DNA of 62,219 bases from SMWD01 sp964629475 (GCA_964629475.1 CAZVQW010000017.1:1-62219); one strand, 5' to 3'; shown: positions 48,090 through 56,884, counted from the first letter of the stretch. A program made the numbers and translations. Notes: generated by a model from the sequence alone, not told the origin.

Positions 48090-51000
48090 ATGCGCTGGAC
48101 ACGAATACTGCTGGTCGTACTTGCCGTCATCCTGCTGGTCGTCGGCGCCGGTGCCGCATTCGTGCTGACGCTGGATCTGAATGACTATAAGGCCACCATA
48201 GAAAGAATCGTCGTTCGGCAGACCGGACGGGAGTTTGTTATCGATGGGCGTATCGACCTCGATCTGGGCGGGCATACGGGCCTGACAGTGACCGACGTTC
48301 GCCTGGGTAATCCCGGCTGGGCCGCTGAGGAAAACATGGCCCGGGTAGGGCGGGCATCCGTCGTGCTGGATCTTCGTTCGTTATGGTCGGGCCCGCTTAC
48401 TATCATGCTTCTGGAGCTCGATAACGCAGAGCTCAATATCGAGAAGCGGGTGTCCGGTGAGAACAACTGGACGTTCGGCGAGGGGGGCGGAGAAGGCGGT
48501 GGACTGATACCGCTATTTTTGCACGAGGCGCATGTCGCCAATTTTGAGTTGACGGTCACGACACCGGCTCTCGAACGACCCCTGGAAATACGCATCGACC
48601 GTCTGGATCAGGTTCAGGACAGCGATAGATTGTTCGACGCGAAACTGCGCGGCACATTGAACGGTCGCCCGGTCAATCTGACCGGTAAATATGGTCCGCT
48701 GGATAACCTGCTCGCCGTGACGGATGTGACCATCGATATCACCGGGCAGTTCGACACGCTGTCCCTCACCGTCGACGGATTGATCGATGACCTGACCGGG
48801 CCACGGCAGCCGCGCATCGAAATTGAAATTGCGGGACCGGATATCGATGACGTGACCGAAATGCTCGGTCTGCCGGACTTCGGCAGCGGGGATCTGGACC
48901 TGGCGTTATCGCTTCGACCAGAGACAAACGCGGCTGCGGTATCTGTCGTTGGCAGAATCGGTGAGCACCATATCGAGTCGATCGGAACGGTATCCGACGT
49001 CATCGACCTCGGACGGAGCTCGATGCACATATCGGCGCACGGGCCGGACCTGAGTCAAGCCGGACAAGTATTCGGTCTGGCGAATGTTCCCGGGGGGTCG
49101 TATGAATTGTCCGGCTCTGTTCATCGTGACGGCTCGCAGCTTACTCTCGATGAGGTCAATCTCGATATCGGCGAGGCAAAATTTCGGGTGCACGGGACGC
49201 TGATGCAATTTCCGAAGCTCATTGATGCAACGCTGTCGGTTGATTTTCATGGCGAAAATATCGGCGGTTTCGCTCGTCTGTTTGGTTTGCCGGGACTCCT
49301 GGAGGGTCCGTTCGAAGCCGCCGGCGAACTCGCGGTCGCTCCTGATGGCACCGAGACCGTTCAACTGGATGTAACGACGCAGGTCATCGACATCACGCTG
49401 GCCGGTATCATCGGTGAAGGACCGAGTCTCGCCGGCACGCGTGTGAATGTAGCCGGCCGCGGCGCCGATATCGGTGCGGTCGCCACCGCAGTCGATATGC
49501 CGATACAGGCGGGTGAACCGTTCGCGTTCGAGGGTGACATCGAACTCGGGGAGGATGTCGTACTCCTGCCGGAAGATGTGACAGTCACGGTCGGTAATAA
49601 CCGGCTGGTCGCAACCGGTGTGGTCGGTTTCGAGCCGCTGGGTGACGACACGGATCTGCGGGTCAGAATCAACGGGGCTGATCTGTCACAGCTCACCGCG
49701 CTGGCTGGTATCACCGAGGGTGTGCCGGCCGCCGGCTACGCGGCATCCGGTCGCTTCCGGTCGCCACCAGAAGGTTACAGGATCACCGGGTTTCAGGCCG
49801 AAATCGGTGCAGCGACATTCACCGTTGACGGCATGGTCAGTCGCACGGAGGATTTTGTTGGCACTCGATTGAAGCTCGATGCGACCGTACCGCAACTCGG
49901 TGAATTCATCACTGAAACCGAAACCATGCGTTTCCCCGATGGTTCGTTCGGCTTGTCGGGTGAGTTCGAACTGCTGGCTGACGCAGTGCGCCTCAAGAGT
50001 ATGGACGTCAAGCTCGGCGATGCGACCGGGACAATTAACGCCGATGTCGGGCTGCCCCTCGAATCAGCGAGCGGAACATTCGATGTGCAGGCGAGCGGCA
50101 GGAGTTTTCATGCCGTATTTCCCGACACCGGGCCATGGGAGCCGCCCGAAATGCCGTTTGAGATTCACGCGCAGGGCAGGCTCGAAGACGGGCTTCTGCA
50201 TGTCAAACCGGTTGCAATTCAAATCGGCGAGTCACGCGTAACGGCAGAAGGTGTCGTCGACATGCCGCCGGATGCATCGCGTACGAGTCTGACGATCGCG
50301 GCACGAACGGCTGATCTTTCGACAATCGGCACTTTCAACGAGCGTCGTCTCCCGAACTCGAATCTCAGTTTGGATGCAAAGTTTTCCGGCACACTGCAAT
50401 CGTATTCGATTGAAGAACTGACAATCCTTGCCGGTGACAGCGATCTGACCGGTAGCCTCATCGTTCATCTCGACCGGGAGATTCCCGAGATAAAGCTGCA
50501 ATTGCAATCGAACCTGCTTGACGTCACGCCGCTGATGGCAAGCGTCCCCGAATCGGAATCTGCTGTCGATGAAAAGCCGGCGGGAGACGGCCGACTCATT
50601 CCTGACTGGCAGTTGCCCCTCGAACAGCTCACGAAGTTCAATGCCCGCGTCGATATCGACATTGCCAGCTACCGGCAAAACCAGCGGGAAATTGATAATC
50701 TGGAACTGGATGCCACGGTGCGTGACGGGCGGCTCGATGTCGAGCGAGCAAGCGGTACGACAGCGTATGGCGACGCTACGGCAACGCTGCACATCGTTCC
50801 GACGGATGTATCGGCGATGGTTCGCGCTTCGTTTGAAGGGGATAATATGCTCCTTGGCGCTTCCACGGGCAGGTCGCGTGAGGAAATCGATGCTGCATCG
50901 AAGTACGATATTTCCATCAGTCTCGACGGCGTCGGCCAGACGCTCAGAGCAATTGCCGCGAGCCTGAATGGACAGGTCGATATCAGCGCCGATAGCGGGA

Positions 51001-51506
51001 AAACACCGAACTCCTCCCTGCGTTTTATCTATGGCAACTTCTTCGAGGAACTGCTGACGACAGTGAACCCGTTCGCAAAGACAGAGCCGTATACGAAAAT
51101 CTCGTGCATCGTTGCCGTCGCGAACATTAACAACGGGCTGGTCGATGCAGATCCGGGCCTGGTGATTCAGACAGACAAGATGAATATCATCAGCAGGGGG
51201 TCAATAAATCTGCGCAATGAGAAAATTGATTTTGATTTAAAGACCGGGCCGCGGAAAAAAATCAGTATCAGCGCCGGAGAATTTATAAATCCGTACATCA
51301 AGGTCGCCGGTACGCTGTCGGAACCGCGTCTGATGCTGGACACAAGCGGTACGCTGGTGACCGGTGGTGCGGCAGTCGCGACGGCCGGCTTGTCATTACT
51401 GGCCACGGCGATCTGGGATCGTGTTTCTTCGGTGCCCGATCCGTGTGGGGAGGTGGTCAGGCAAGTTGAAAAGAAACGGCAGAAAGTGAATTCAGAGCAA
51501 GAATAA
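48090..51506 (+). CDS. AsmA family protein
   Basis: About 1138 residues from the ATG at 48090. One N-terminal membrane anchor (ILLVVLAVILLVVGAGAAFV) is followed by a very long periplasmic β-rich part. The first domain is typical AsmA: LDLNDYKATIERIVVRQTGR, then VRLGNPGWAAEENMARVGRA. The C-terminal AsmA_2-like part has VDISADSGKTPNSSLRFIYG and IVAVANINNGLVDADPGLVI. AsmA-like proteins bridge the envelope and are linked to phospholipid transport to the outer membrane. It lies next to a DUF481 outer-membrane protein. Confidence 0.9.
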   Translation: MRWTRILLVVLAVILLVVGAGAAFVLTLDLNDYKATIERIVVRQTGREFVIDGRIDLDLGGHTGLTVTDVRLGNPGWAAEENMARVGRASVVLDLRSLWSGPLTIMLLELDNAELNIEKRVSGENNWTFGEGGGEGGGLIPLFLHEAHVANFELTVTTPALERPLEIRIDRLDQVQDSDRLFDAKLRGTLNGRPVNLTGKYGPLDNLLAVTDVTIDITGQFDTLSLTVDGLIDDLTGPRQPRIEIEIAGPDIDDVTEMLGLPDFGSGDLDLALSLRPETNAAAVSVVGRIGEHHIESIGTVSDVIDLGRSSMHISAHGPDLSQAGQVFGLANVPGGSYELSGSVHRDGSQLTLDEVNLDIGEAKFRVHGTLMQFPKLIDATLSVDFHGENIGGFARLFGLPGLLEGPFEAAGELAVAPDGTETVQLDVTTQVIDITLAGIIGEGPSLAGTRVNVAGRGADIGAVATAVDMPIQAGEPFAFEGDIELGEDVVLLPEDVTVTVGNNRLVATGVVGFEPLGDDTDLRVRINGADLSQLTALAGITEGVPAAGYAASGRFRSPPEGYRITGFQAEIGAATFTVDGMVSRTEDFVGTRLKLDATVPQLGEFITETETMRFPDGSFGLSGEFELLADAVRLKSMDVKLGDATGTINADVGLPLESASGTFDVQASGRSFHAVFPDTGPWEPPEMPFEIHAQGRLEDGLLHVKPVAIQIGESRVTAEGVVDMPPDASRTSLTIAARTADLSTIGTFNERRLPNSNLSLDAKFSGTLQSYSIEELTILAGDSDLTGSLIVHLDREIPEIKLQLQSNLLDVTPLMASVPESESAVDEKPAGDGRLIPDWQLPLEQLTKFNARVDIDIASYRQNQREIDNLELDATVRDGRLDVERASGTTAYGDATATLHIVPTDVSAMVRASFEGDNMLLGASTGRSREEIDAASKYDISISLDGVGQTLRAIAASLNGQVDISADSGKTPNSSLRFIYGNFFEELLTTVNPFAKTEPYTKISCIVAVANINNGLVDADPGLVIQTDKMNIISRGSINLRNEKIDFDLKTGPRKKISISAGEFINPYIKVAGTLSEPRLMLDTSGTLVTGGAAVATAGLSLLATAIWDRVSSVPDPCGEVVRQVEKKRQKVNSEQE

Positions 51507-51617
51507 TAAGGTCTGTCATTGACCCTCAATGCCGCAGCCTCGCTTGAAGCAGGAATTGCTGCCGGTCTTCCGTTCGGGTGGCAGTTATTCAGCGGATTGT
51601 GATAGTGTGCGCGGCCT

Positions 51618-52715
51618 ATGAAACATGGCAAAACACTCCTGCTACCGAGTTGGCACAGCATAGCAGACGGGCTCTTGCGGCACCGTCCCGGGGTGTTCGT
51701 CCTCGTCGCCGGAAGCCTGTTCATTTCATTGGCTCATGCGGACCTGGTCGTCATGAAGAACGGCGATCGGATCACCGGAGAAATCCAGGAAATCTGGGAT
51801 GGTGATGTCGTCATCGAGCCCGAATACGACGACGATGTAAATATCTCTATTTCACTGGATAACGTAGCCTACATCGAGTCGGAGCGTGAATTTGAAATCG
51901 AGCTGGCCGACGGCCGGGACGTGATCGCGAAACTGTCCGGGCGCGGTGCGGGTGGTAAGCAGTTAATTGAAATTGACGGCCAAAGAACGTCGGTTACCTA
52001 TGATCAGCTCGAACAGCTAGACGAAATCGAAGACTATTATGACTGGGACAGTCGTATCGATTTCAATTTTGCGATGAACAAGGGCAATACCGATAGTGTC
52101 AATGCCAAGCTATACGGCGATACCAATCTAAAACTTGGCGATCATCGTCATATCGCCGACCTGACAATAACTCGTGAAGAGCAGGATAGCGCCACCACCA
52201 GGGAAAGCGATCTGCTTCGCTATAACTACAACTGGTTATTCAGTGATGATTGGTTCATGGGTGTCGATACCAGCGCCGAACGCGATCCGATCCGGGATCT
52301 CGATCATCGTTTTATTGCCGGTGCAACGATCGGTCGCGACATCTGGGACAAGCCGCGCCGGTCAATGAATGTCCAGGTCGGCCTCGGTTATCTGACTGAA
52401 AAATCTTCACCTGTCGATGATATCGGCAACCCGTTGCCATCGGAAAGTAATGAGAGTGTCACGGCACTATGGACTTATCGATTTCGGTACGACCTTTTCG
52501 GCGACGATCTCGAGGTCTATCACAACCACACGATCAACTGGTATCTCACAGGACGTACTAATACGGTTGTCAAGACCGTGACCGGTCTTCGCTATGAGAT
52601 CACCGATCTTCTGTACCTGAACACATCACTTGATTTTGATTGGGAGTCCGATCCGGCCGGCACTGCTAAAAACGAAGATCTGGCACTTGTTGTCGGCCTC
52701 GGCTTAGAATTCTAA
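51618..52715 (+). CDS. DUF481 outer-membrane protein
   Basis: A 365-residue protein of the YdiY/DUF481 group. The signal region is long and basic-then-hydrophobic (GVFVLVAGSLFISLAHA), followed by LVVMKNGDRITGEIQEIWDG, a small β-fold resembling LSm-type or polypeptide-binding modules. The C-terminal β-barrel (about 130-365) contains YNYNWLFSDDWFMGVDTSAE and ends VVGLGLEF with the terminal Phe typical of BAM substrates. The function is unknown. Its neighbour encodes an AsmA-like protein, so both may belong to the envelope. Confidence 0.88.
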   Translation: MKHGKTLLLPSWHSIADGLLRHRPGVFVLVAGSLFISLAHADLVVMKNGDRITGEIQEIWDGDVVIEPEYDDDVNISISLDNVAYIESEREFEIELADGRDVIAKLSGRGAGGKQLIEIDGQRTSVTYDQLEQLDEIEDYYDWDSRIDFNFAMNKGNTDSVNAKLYGDTNLKLGDHRHIADLTITREEQDSATTRESDLLRYNYNWLFSDDWFMGVDTSAERDPIRDLDHRFIAGATIGRDIWDKPRRSMNVQVGLGYLTEKSSPVDDIGNPLPSESNESVTALWTYRFRYDLFGDDLEVYHNHTINWYLTGRTNTVVKTVTGLRYEITDLLYLNTSLDFDWESDPAGTAKNEDLALVVGLGLEF

Positions 52716-52799
52716 TTCCAGCTTTAATCTCGAGAATACACGGCCCGGGGGCGTTCAGCTTCCGGGCGCGGTCTGCTTGACCGCTTCGTATTTGAGGGC

Positions 52800-52818
52800 T
52801 GTGGTGTCAGACACCACA
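52800..52818. repeat. Family B palindrome variant
   Basis: TGTGGTGTCAGACACCACA, a perfect palindrome between convergent genes. Confidence 0.87.
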
Positions 52819-52820
52819 GC

Positions 52821-53423
52821 TCACTTGGTTTCAATGGGAACAGGATTTCCGGCAACGAAAGGATAGAAGGCAAAGAAATTCGGTACCCCTTCGCGTATTT
52901 CCTGTTCGAGATTCTTGATTTTTTTCTCGGTGACACGGCCAACACCGACAGCCTCCCAAACCAGTTGTTTCTTGCGGGCATCAATAATATCGATATTGAA
53001 GGTGCCTTCCGTATATTGCGAAACGTGTGTCTGCGTGCCGTACCCGTAACTTCCCCATGGATCGTAATAGCCGCGGCGATATCCATAGTATGGAGCCGGC
53101 GGACTGGACGTTTGTGTGACCTTGGTTTTTTCCTGTAAGTTGGCGCTGAAATTAACGAACAGGTCAGGGTCACCCGACTTCACGTAGCCGCGTTTCTCCA
53201 TTTCTATCGTTATTGCCTCAGTCATGTACTGAGTGAACAGGCTTTCGTAGCCTTCGTGGTTCGCCCCCGCGCCCTCGATGAAGTCATAGGTCTTGAATGC
53301 ACCGAAATTCGCATCGCGGTCATAGTCTGAACGGATGTTGCTTGAGGAGCATCCGCCGATGACGATGCCGGCCAAAAGAAGCATGATGATACGAATCAAG
53401 TGTGTTGGATGGTCGACCTGCAT
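52821..53423 (-). CDS. DUF4136 lipoprotein (second copy)
   Basis: A 200-residue predicted lipoprotein: MLLLAGIVIGGCSSS with the lipobox Cys, then the DUF4136 order NFGAFKTYDFIEG, DPDLFVNFSANLQ, a Tyr/Gly-rich loop (YYGYRRGYYDPWGSYGYG) and the GTFNIDIIDARKKQLVWEAV core. It parallels the gene at 2113..2688 in motif order, so the genome carries at least two DUF4136 paralogs. It is convergent with the DUF481 gene. Confidence 0.9.
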   Translation of the reverse strand: MQVDHPTHLIRIIMLLLAGIVIGGCSSSNIRSDYDRDANFGAFKTYDFIEGAGANHEGYESLFTQYMTEAITIEMEKRGYVKSGDPDLFVNFSANLQEKTKVTQTSSPPAPYYGYRRGYYDPWGSYGYGTQTHVSQYTEGTFNIDIIDARKKQLVWEAVGVGRVTEKKIKNLEQEIREGVPNFFAFYPFVAGNPVPIETK

Positions 53424-53459
53424 GGTGGTGCTCCGGATGATGGTCAGATCGGCATAGTA

Positions 53460-53632
53460 CTACGATTTAATCCAGTGCTGCGCCTGTTCTGCCTGTCGAC
53501 ATCTGGGAGGTGAAATCCCGGTCCAGCGTCGAAAGGCTCGCGTGAAATGTGCCGGGTCGGGAAAACCGACGTCATAGGCGATGTCTGAAACCAATTGATG
53601 TGCAGTCGGGTATTTCTGTCGAAAGCAGGGAG
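53460..53632 (-). pseudogene. Remnant of an AraC-family regulator
   Basis: An open stretch reads YPTAHQLVSDIAYDVGFPDP, AHFTRAFRRWTGISPPRC and ends QHWIKS with a TAG. The ISDIAYDVGF and FTRAFRRWTGISP motifs are diagnostic of the second helix-turn-helix of AraC/XylS regulators. It has no start codon and lacks the first HTH and effector domain. The remaining DNA around it is not coding. Confidence 0.82.
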
Positions 53633-53733
53633 ATATCCCGCTTTATCAAGCATATAAATTTTTCTATTTTCAGCAAACGGAAGCATCGCTTCCGTACACG
53701 GTGATTTCAACGATAAAAGAACACAAAAAACCC

Positions 53734-53760
53734 TTGAAAAAGTATCCTATAGGATACACT
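53734..53760 (+). promoter_or_regulatory. Promoter and palindromic operator of the HigBA-like module
   Basis: TTGAAA (-35 like) at 53734, the perfect 16-bp palindrome GTATCCTATAGGATAC at 53742..53757 and TACACT (-10 like) at 53755. The palindrome overlaps the core promoter and fits an antitoxin operator. The spacer is short (15 bp), so the exact -10 is uncertain. Confidence 0.7.
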
Positions 53761-53776
53761 CTGGCGTGTATCTGAA

Positions 53777-54100
53777 ATGATTCACATCATCCATGAATAT
53801 ACGGATGAGCAAGGTAAAAGCCCTTATGCCGAGTGGCTGTCATCACTACGCGATTCTCGGGCCAAGGCCAGGATCATGATGCACGTGGATCGGATGGAGC
53901 TGGGCTTGTTTGGTGATTCGGAACCCATTGGTGAGGGCTTGAGTGAGTTAAGAATCCATTATGGCCCGGGTTATCGTGTTTACTATGGAAAAGCAGGGCA
54001 GCGCTTCTATCTATTGCTCTGCGGCGACAATAAATCGTCACAATCCAAAGACATCAAACGAGCGAAGATGCAGTGGCAGGATTATCAGCGGAGAAATTGA
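53777..54100 (+). CDS. HigB-like toxin (Gp49/RelE superfamily)
   Basis: A 107-residue toxin of the phage-derived Gp49/HigB group: EYTDEQGKSPYAEWLSSLRD, RIMMHVDRMELGLFGDSEPI, and the LSELRIHYGPGYRVYYGK motif that ends with the typical Arg/Tyr active-site residues. LLLCGDNKSSQSKDIKRAK follows. These toxins cut mRNA on ribosomes. The antitoxin gene follows after 2 nt, as in HigBA operons. A palindromic operator overlaps its promoter. Confidence 0.9.
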   Translation: MIHIIHEYTDEQGKSPYAEWLSSLRDSRAKARIMMHVDRMELGLFGDSEPIGEGLSELRIHYGPGYRVYYGKAGQRFYLLLCGDNKSSQSKDIKRAKMQWQDYQRRN

Positions 54101-54102
54101 CA

Positions 54103-54393
54103 ATGACACGTAGTGTTAGAGCAACCCACAATAAATTGCTGAGTGATCCTGAAGTGGCCGCTGAATACTTAAGCGATGCTTTGGAAGAAGCAAATCCGGG
54201 CGTTGTGTTGATGGCTCTGCGTAACATTGCCGAAGCACAGGAGGGCGGCATAGCAGGGCTTGCGGCACGTACTCAACTTGGCCGCGAAAGCATGTACAAA
54301 ATGCTCTCGGAGGAAGGTAATCCGAAGTTATCCAGTTTTACCCGGGTAATCCGGGGGCTGGGTTTGCACTTGAAAGTGCAAACACACGCTTGA
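54103..54393 (+). CDS. HigA-like antitoxin
   Basis: A 96-residue protein from the ATG at 54103. It has a helix-turn-helix of the HigA/XRE-like type: LRNIAEAQEGGIAGLAARTQ, LGRESMYKMLSEEGNPKLSS, and a C-terminal strand LGLHLKVQTHA. The SP-type antitoxin of HigB (DNA-binding and toxin-binding) is the natural role. It overlaps no gene and follows the toxin by 2 nt. Longer starts are possible, but the ATG has the right spacing. Confidence 0.88.
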   Translation: MTRSVRATHNKLLSDPEVAAEYLSDALEEANPGVVLMALRNIAEAQEGGIAGLAARTQLGRESMYKMLSEEGNPKLSSFTRVIRGLGLHLKVQTHA

Positions 54394-54428
54394 TTTGGGA
54401 AAGTACGTTTATAGAGCAGGTTGATATC

Positions 54429-54587
54429 GTGATTACTTGCGATCTGAAAGGCAGGAAACTCGAAAGCGTGACGACACGCGACGGCAAGTTACCAATCCTG
54501 AGCCGGAAGGATCTGATCGAGATGAAGCGTGCGAGCGGCCGGCCGCAGGATCTGAAAGATGTGAAGGCGCTGGAGCATTTGTCATGA
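54429..54587 (+). pseudogene. C-terminal fragment of a nucleotidyltransferase
   Basis: A short frame that ends VTTRDGKLPILSRKDLIEMK and RASGRPQDLKDVKALEHL. The LPI-S--DLI-MKRASGRPQDL-D--ALE motif is the C-terminal part of MNT/nucleotidyltransferase-type toxins. The N-terminal GSxxxxxD catalytic motif is absent. Its TGA overlaps the next gene's ATG (ATGA), so a coupled toxin-antitoxin gene pair was once intact. Confidence 0.75.
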
Positions 54588-54865
54588 AACCGGTGCAGTA
54601 CTTCAGTGATGAGTATCTGACGCAGTGCGAAGAGATGACGCCGGAGCAGATCATTCAGTTCCTGGATGATTTCCGGCAACTGCATGGGCAGCAAAATGAA
54701 AGCCGATCACGTTCAAAGTTGATCAGTCTCAAGGTGCCGGAAAATTTGCTGAACATTTTTAAAAAGCAGGCGGCTATGGCCGGTACACCGTATCAGACGC
54801 AGATAAAGATCTTGATGAAGGAGTGGGTGCTGGGATCTGGCGCGGCAGCCGATCGGGTTGACTAG
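54584..54865 (+). CDS. CopG/BrnA-like antitoxin
   Basis: A 93-residue protein that starts MKPVQYFSDEYLTQCEEMTP and ends with a CopG-like segment (LISLKVPENLLNIFKKQAAM, AGTPYQTQIKILMKEWV). This RHH fold and the N-terminal helix are typical of antitoxins that accompany nucleotidyltransferases or BrnT-type toxins. The start codon ATGA overlaps the stop of the fragment. With the toxin broken, the antitoxin may now be orphaned. Confidence 0.82.
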   Translation: MKPVQYFSDEYLTQCEEMTPEQIIQFLDDFRQLHGQQNESRSRSKLISLKVPENLLNIFKKQAAMAGTPYQTQIKILMKEWVLGSGAAADRVD

Positions 54866-54866
54866 T

Positions 54867-56057
54867 GTGTCTTGGTTAAAGAACTTGGATTTGGCCCTTG
54901 TTTTCTCGGTTTCTCTGCTTTTTGTGGGCAGTACACAGGCCGATTCCCGCTGGTTGCCGTTACCCGACGGTGAGATCCGGCGCATCGCATTCGGTTCCTG
55001 TGCCAGGCAATGGCAGCCGCAACCGATCTGGGCATCGGTCATTGCTGCCGAGCCGGATCTGTTCCTGTTTCTCGGCGACGCTGTTTATGCCGATACGGAC
55101 GGAACAACGGCATGGCCGGTCATGCCCGGGCAGCTGGTCGGTGAATGGAACCGGCTGGCCGACAAGCCGGAGATTCAGGCGCTGATGACTTCGGTGCCGG
55201 TCATGGCTACCTGGGACAATCATGATTACGGAACGCGTGCCGGTGGTGCCGAGTTTCCGCTGAAACGCGTGTCGCGCGATATCTTTCTGGACTTCTTTGA
55301 TGAGCCCGCCGGGTCCGCGCGGCGATTGCGCGAAGGGGTTTATGACGCAAAGACGTTCGGACCAAAAGGTCGTCGCGTGCAGGTGATTCTTCTCGATACC
55401 CGCTATTTCAAGGGACCGACCATTCGAGATGAACGCTCAAGCGAAGAGAAACAGGCGTTAGATATCATCGGCAAATATGCGCCGAATGATGACCCTGACG
55501 TCGCGCTGCTCGGTGCGGCGCAATGGGCGTGGCTCGAGGAACAACTGAACAAACCTGCCGAACTCAGGCTGATCGCCTCCGGCACACAGATTATTCCGGA
55601 CGAGAAGGGTATGGACGAGTGGGGCAACTATCCACTGGAGCGCCAGAGATTTATCGATCTGTTACGTTCCACTAAGGTAAACGGAGTTATCCTGCTCAGC
55701 GGTAATGTACATTTTGGTGAAGTTTCGGCGCTTGAGGTGCTGGACTATCCGAAAAAGGTACCGGGTTTATTTTCTATGAAAATAAACCCGGTACCTTTTA
55801 ATGACGTAACACCAAAAGGAGCATGTCTCAAATCAGTTTTGCGTCCACGGCAATCCCGCAACCTTCCAGCCGCTGATGCTGTTGCGGTGCTTGTGCTCGT
55901 CGAGTGCACCCTCAAAGCCTTCTGCAAGGTTATAGGCCTTCGTGTAGCCGAGTTCGGTGCATTGCATCGCCGCAATTTTCGAACGACCGCCGGACTGGCA
56001 CATGATGTAGATCGATGCATCCTTCGTGGCGCCGCGTGCATCGAGTTCGTCTTGTAG
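54867..56057 (+). CDS. PhoD-like alkaline phosphatase, 3' end disrupted
   Basis: A secreted metallophosphatase: the signal region (LALVFSVSLLFVGSTQA), then IAFGSCARQWQPQP, FLFLGDAVYADTDG, VMATWDNHDYGTRAGG and SGNVHFGEVSALEVLDYP, the ordered motifs of PhoD/PF09423 enzymes. At 55752 a 48-bp family A element interrupts it in frame, adding 16 residues (KKVPGLFSMKINPVPF) before NDVTPKGA, a stretch like the family's YDxTSSG motif. The reading frame then runs antisense through the rhodanese gene to 56057, so the native C-terminus, the final β-strands, is missing. GTG at 54867 is preferred over TTG 54858. Activity is doubtful. Confidence 0.85.
   Translation: MSWLKNLDLALVFSVSLLFVGSTQADSRWLPLPDGEIRRIAFGSCARQWQPQPIWASVIAAEPDLFLFLGDAVYADTDGTTAWPVMPGQLVGEWNRLADKPEIQALMTSVPVMATWDNHDYGTRAGGAEFPLKRVSRDIFLDFFDEPAGSARRLREGVYDAKTFGPKGRRVQVILLDTRYFKGPTIRDERSSEEKQALDIIGKYAPNDDPDVALLGAAQWAWLEEQLNKPAELRLIASGTQIIPDEKGMDEWGNYPLERQRFIDLLRSTKVNGVILLSGNVHFGEVSALEVLDYPKKVPGLFSMKINPVPFNDVTPKGACLKSVLRPRQSRNLPAADAVAVLVLVECTLKAFCKVIGLRVAEFGALHRRNFRTTAGLAHDVDRCILRGAACIEFVL
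55752..55799. repeat. Family A element inside the PhoD-like gene
   Basis: A full GGTACC-type element, exactly 48 bp including the A and T ends. Its arms are AAAAGGTACCGGGTTTATTT and the inverted copy around a very short loop (TCTATGA). It is the only family A copy between 19 kb and the window end. Confidence 0.92.
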
Positions 56058-56291
56058 TTCGGTGAGGAAGTTCTTGTTTACACCCTGCATCGTGACCCAC
56101 TGCAGGTAGATCGGCTCATGGTTGATTGATGACAGGTCGGGTTTGCCGATGAGGTTCCACTCGGCCTGTGTCCTTACATCGACGAGAATCGCATCCGGAT
56201 TCGCTGCAAGTTCGTCCCAGACTGCTTGTGCAGTAACATCACCGGCATAGTCACCTTCCGGCATTTTCCAATCGGTGGGTTTGGTTGCCAT
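55833..56291 (-). CDS. Rhodanese-like protein
   Basis: About 152 residues from the ATG at 56291. A single rhodanese domain: AILVDVRTQAEWNLIGKPDL and the active-site loop CQSGGRSKIAAM with the catalytic cysteine. WVTMQGVNKNFLTELQDELD lies between them. It transfers sulfur to a thiophilic acceptor or acts as a redox sensor. The upstream DUF3795 gene ends 3 nt before the start, so the two are one operon. Confidence 0.9.
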   Translation of the reverse strand: MATKPTDWKMPEGDYAGDVTAQAVWDELAANPDAILVDVRTQAEWNLIGKPDLSSINHEPIYLQWVTMQGVNKNFLTELQDELDARGATKDASIYIMCQSGGRSKIAAMQCTELGYTKAYNLAEGFEGALDEHKHRNSISGWKVAGLPWTQN

Positions 56292-56293
56292 GG

Positions 56294-56692
56294 TCAGGTG
56301 AGTCCCTTGTCGCGGCGAATTTGTTCGAGATTGATACTGGCCCACGCGGTACCATCAACGGCTTTGCCGACATTGATCATTGCTGCGTGAACTCTCTGTA
56401 GTTTCTCGCAGCCGTAGTCTTCGCAAGTTGCGCAGTTCTCGAGTCCGCGCTCGACCGTGCATTGACGTACCTCGCAGGTTGCACAGAAGCCGGTCTTGGG
56501 TCGTTCATCACGACAACCGAAGCAGCTGACGCCGGCTGGATCGATCTCGATCTTCCAATGTAGCTTGACCTTATCCGCGTAGTCCTGCCGCAGTTTGTCG
56601 TCATCGTATGCGGTTGCCTGGAAGACATCGCATCCGGCGCAATTCAGGCCGCAGTAGGCAATGTGGGGATCAAGTTCTCGTTTCTTGTTCAT
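56294..56692 (-). CDS. DUF3795 cysteine-rich protein
   Basis: A 132-residue protein with a DUF3795 pattern: IAYCGLNCAGCDVFQAT at the N-terminus, then FGCRDERPKTGFCATCEVRQ and NCATCEDYGCEKLQ. The twelve or so cysteines suggest zinc or iron-sulfur binding. DUF3795 is uncharacterised. It lies immediately upstream of the rhodanese gene, and the same pairing may indicate a shared sulfur or metal function. The family's use of iron-sulfur clusters is not proven. Confidence 0.88.
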   Translation of the reverse strand: MNKKRELDPHIAYCGLNCAGCDVFQATAYDDDKLRQDYADKVKLHWKIEIDPAGVSCFGCRDERPKTGFCATCEVRQCTVERGLENCATCEDYGCEKLQRVHAAMINVGKAVDGTAWASINLEQIRRDKGLT

Positions 56693-56884
56693 GTTGAAAA
56701 TCCTGCCTCAAACCGGGGTAGTTTTATGCAAGAAGGCTTGACGATTCGGGCACGTTCGACCTTGATGCCGGATGACTTGATACTAGGTGAACCGTTATCA
56801 TGGAACAAGGAATGGTCGGTACGAGTAGTAAGCATTTAATCGGGTGCCCACCCGTTGGTCAGGAATAGTCAAGCCGGTGATTTG

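Noticed and set aside
52743..52767. Rho-independent terminator between DUF481 and DUF4136
   Set aside because: A GCCCGG/CCGGGC stem is present but without a T tract on either side.
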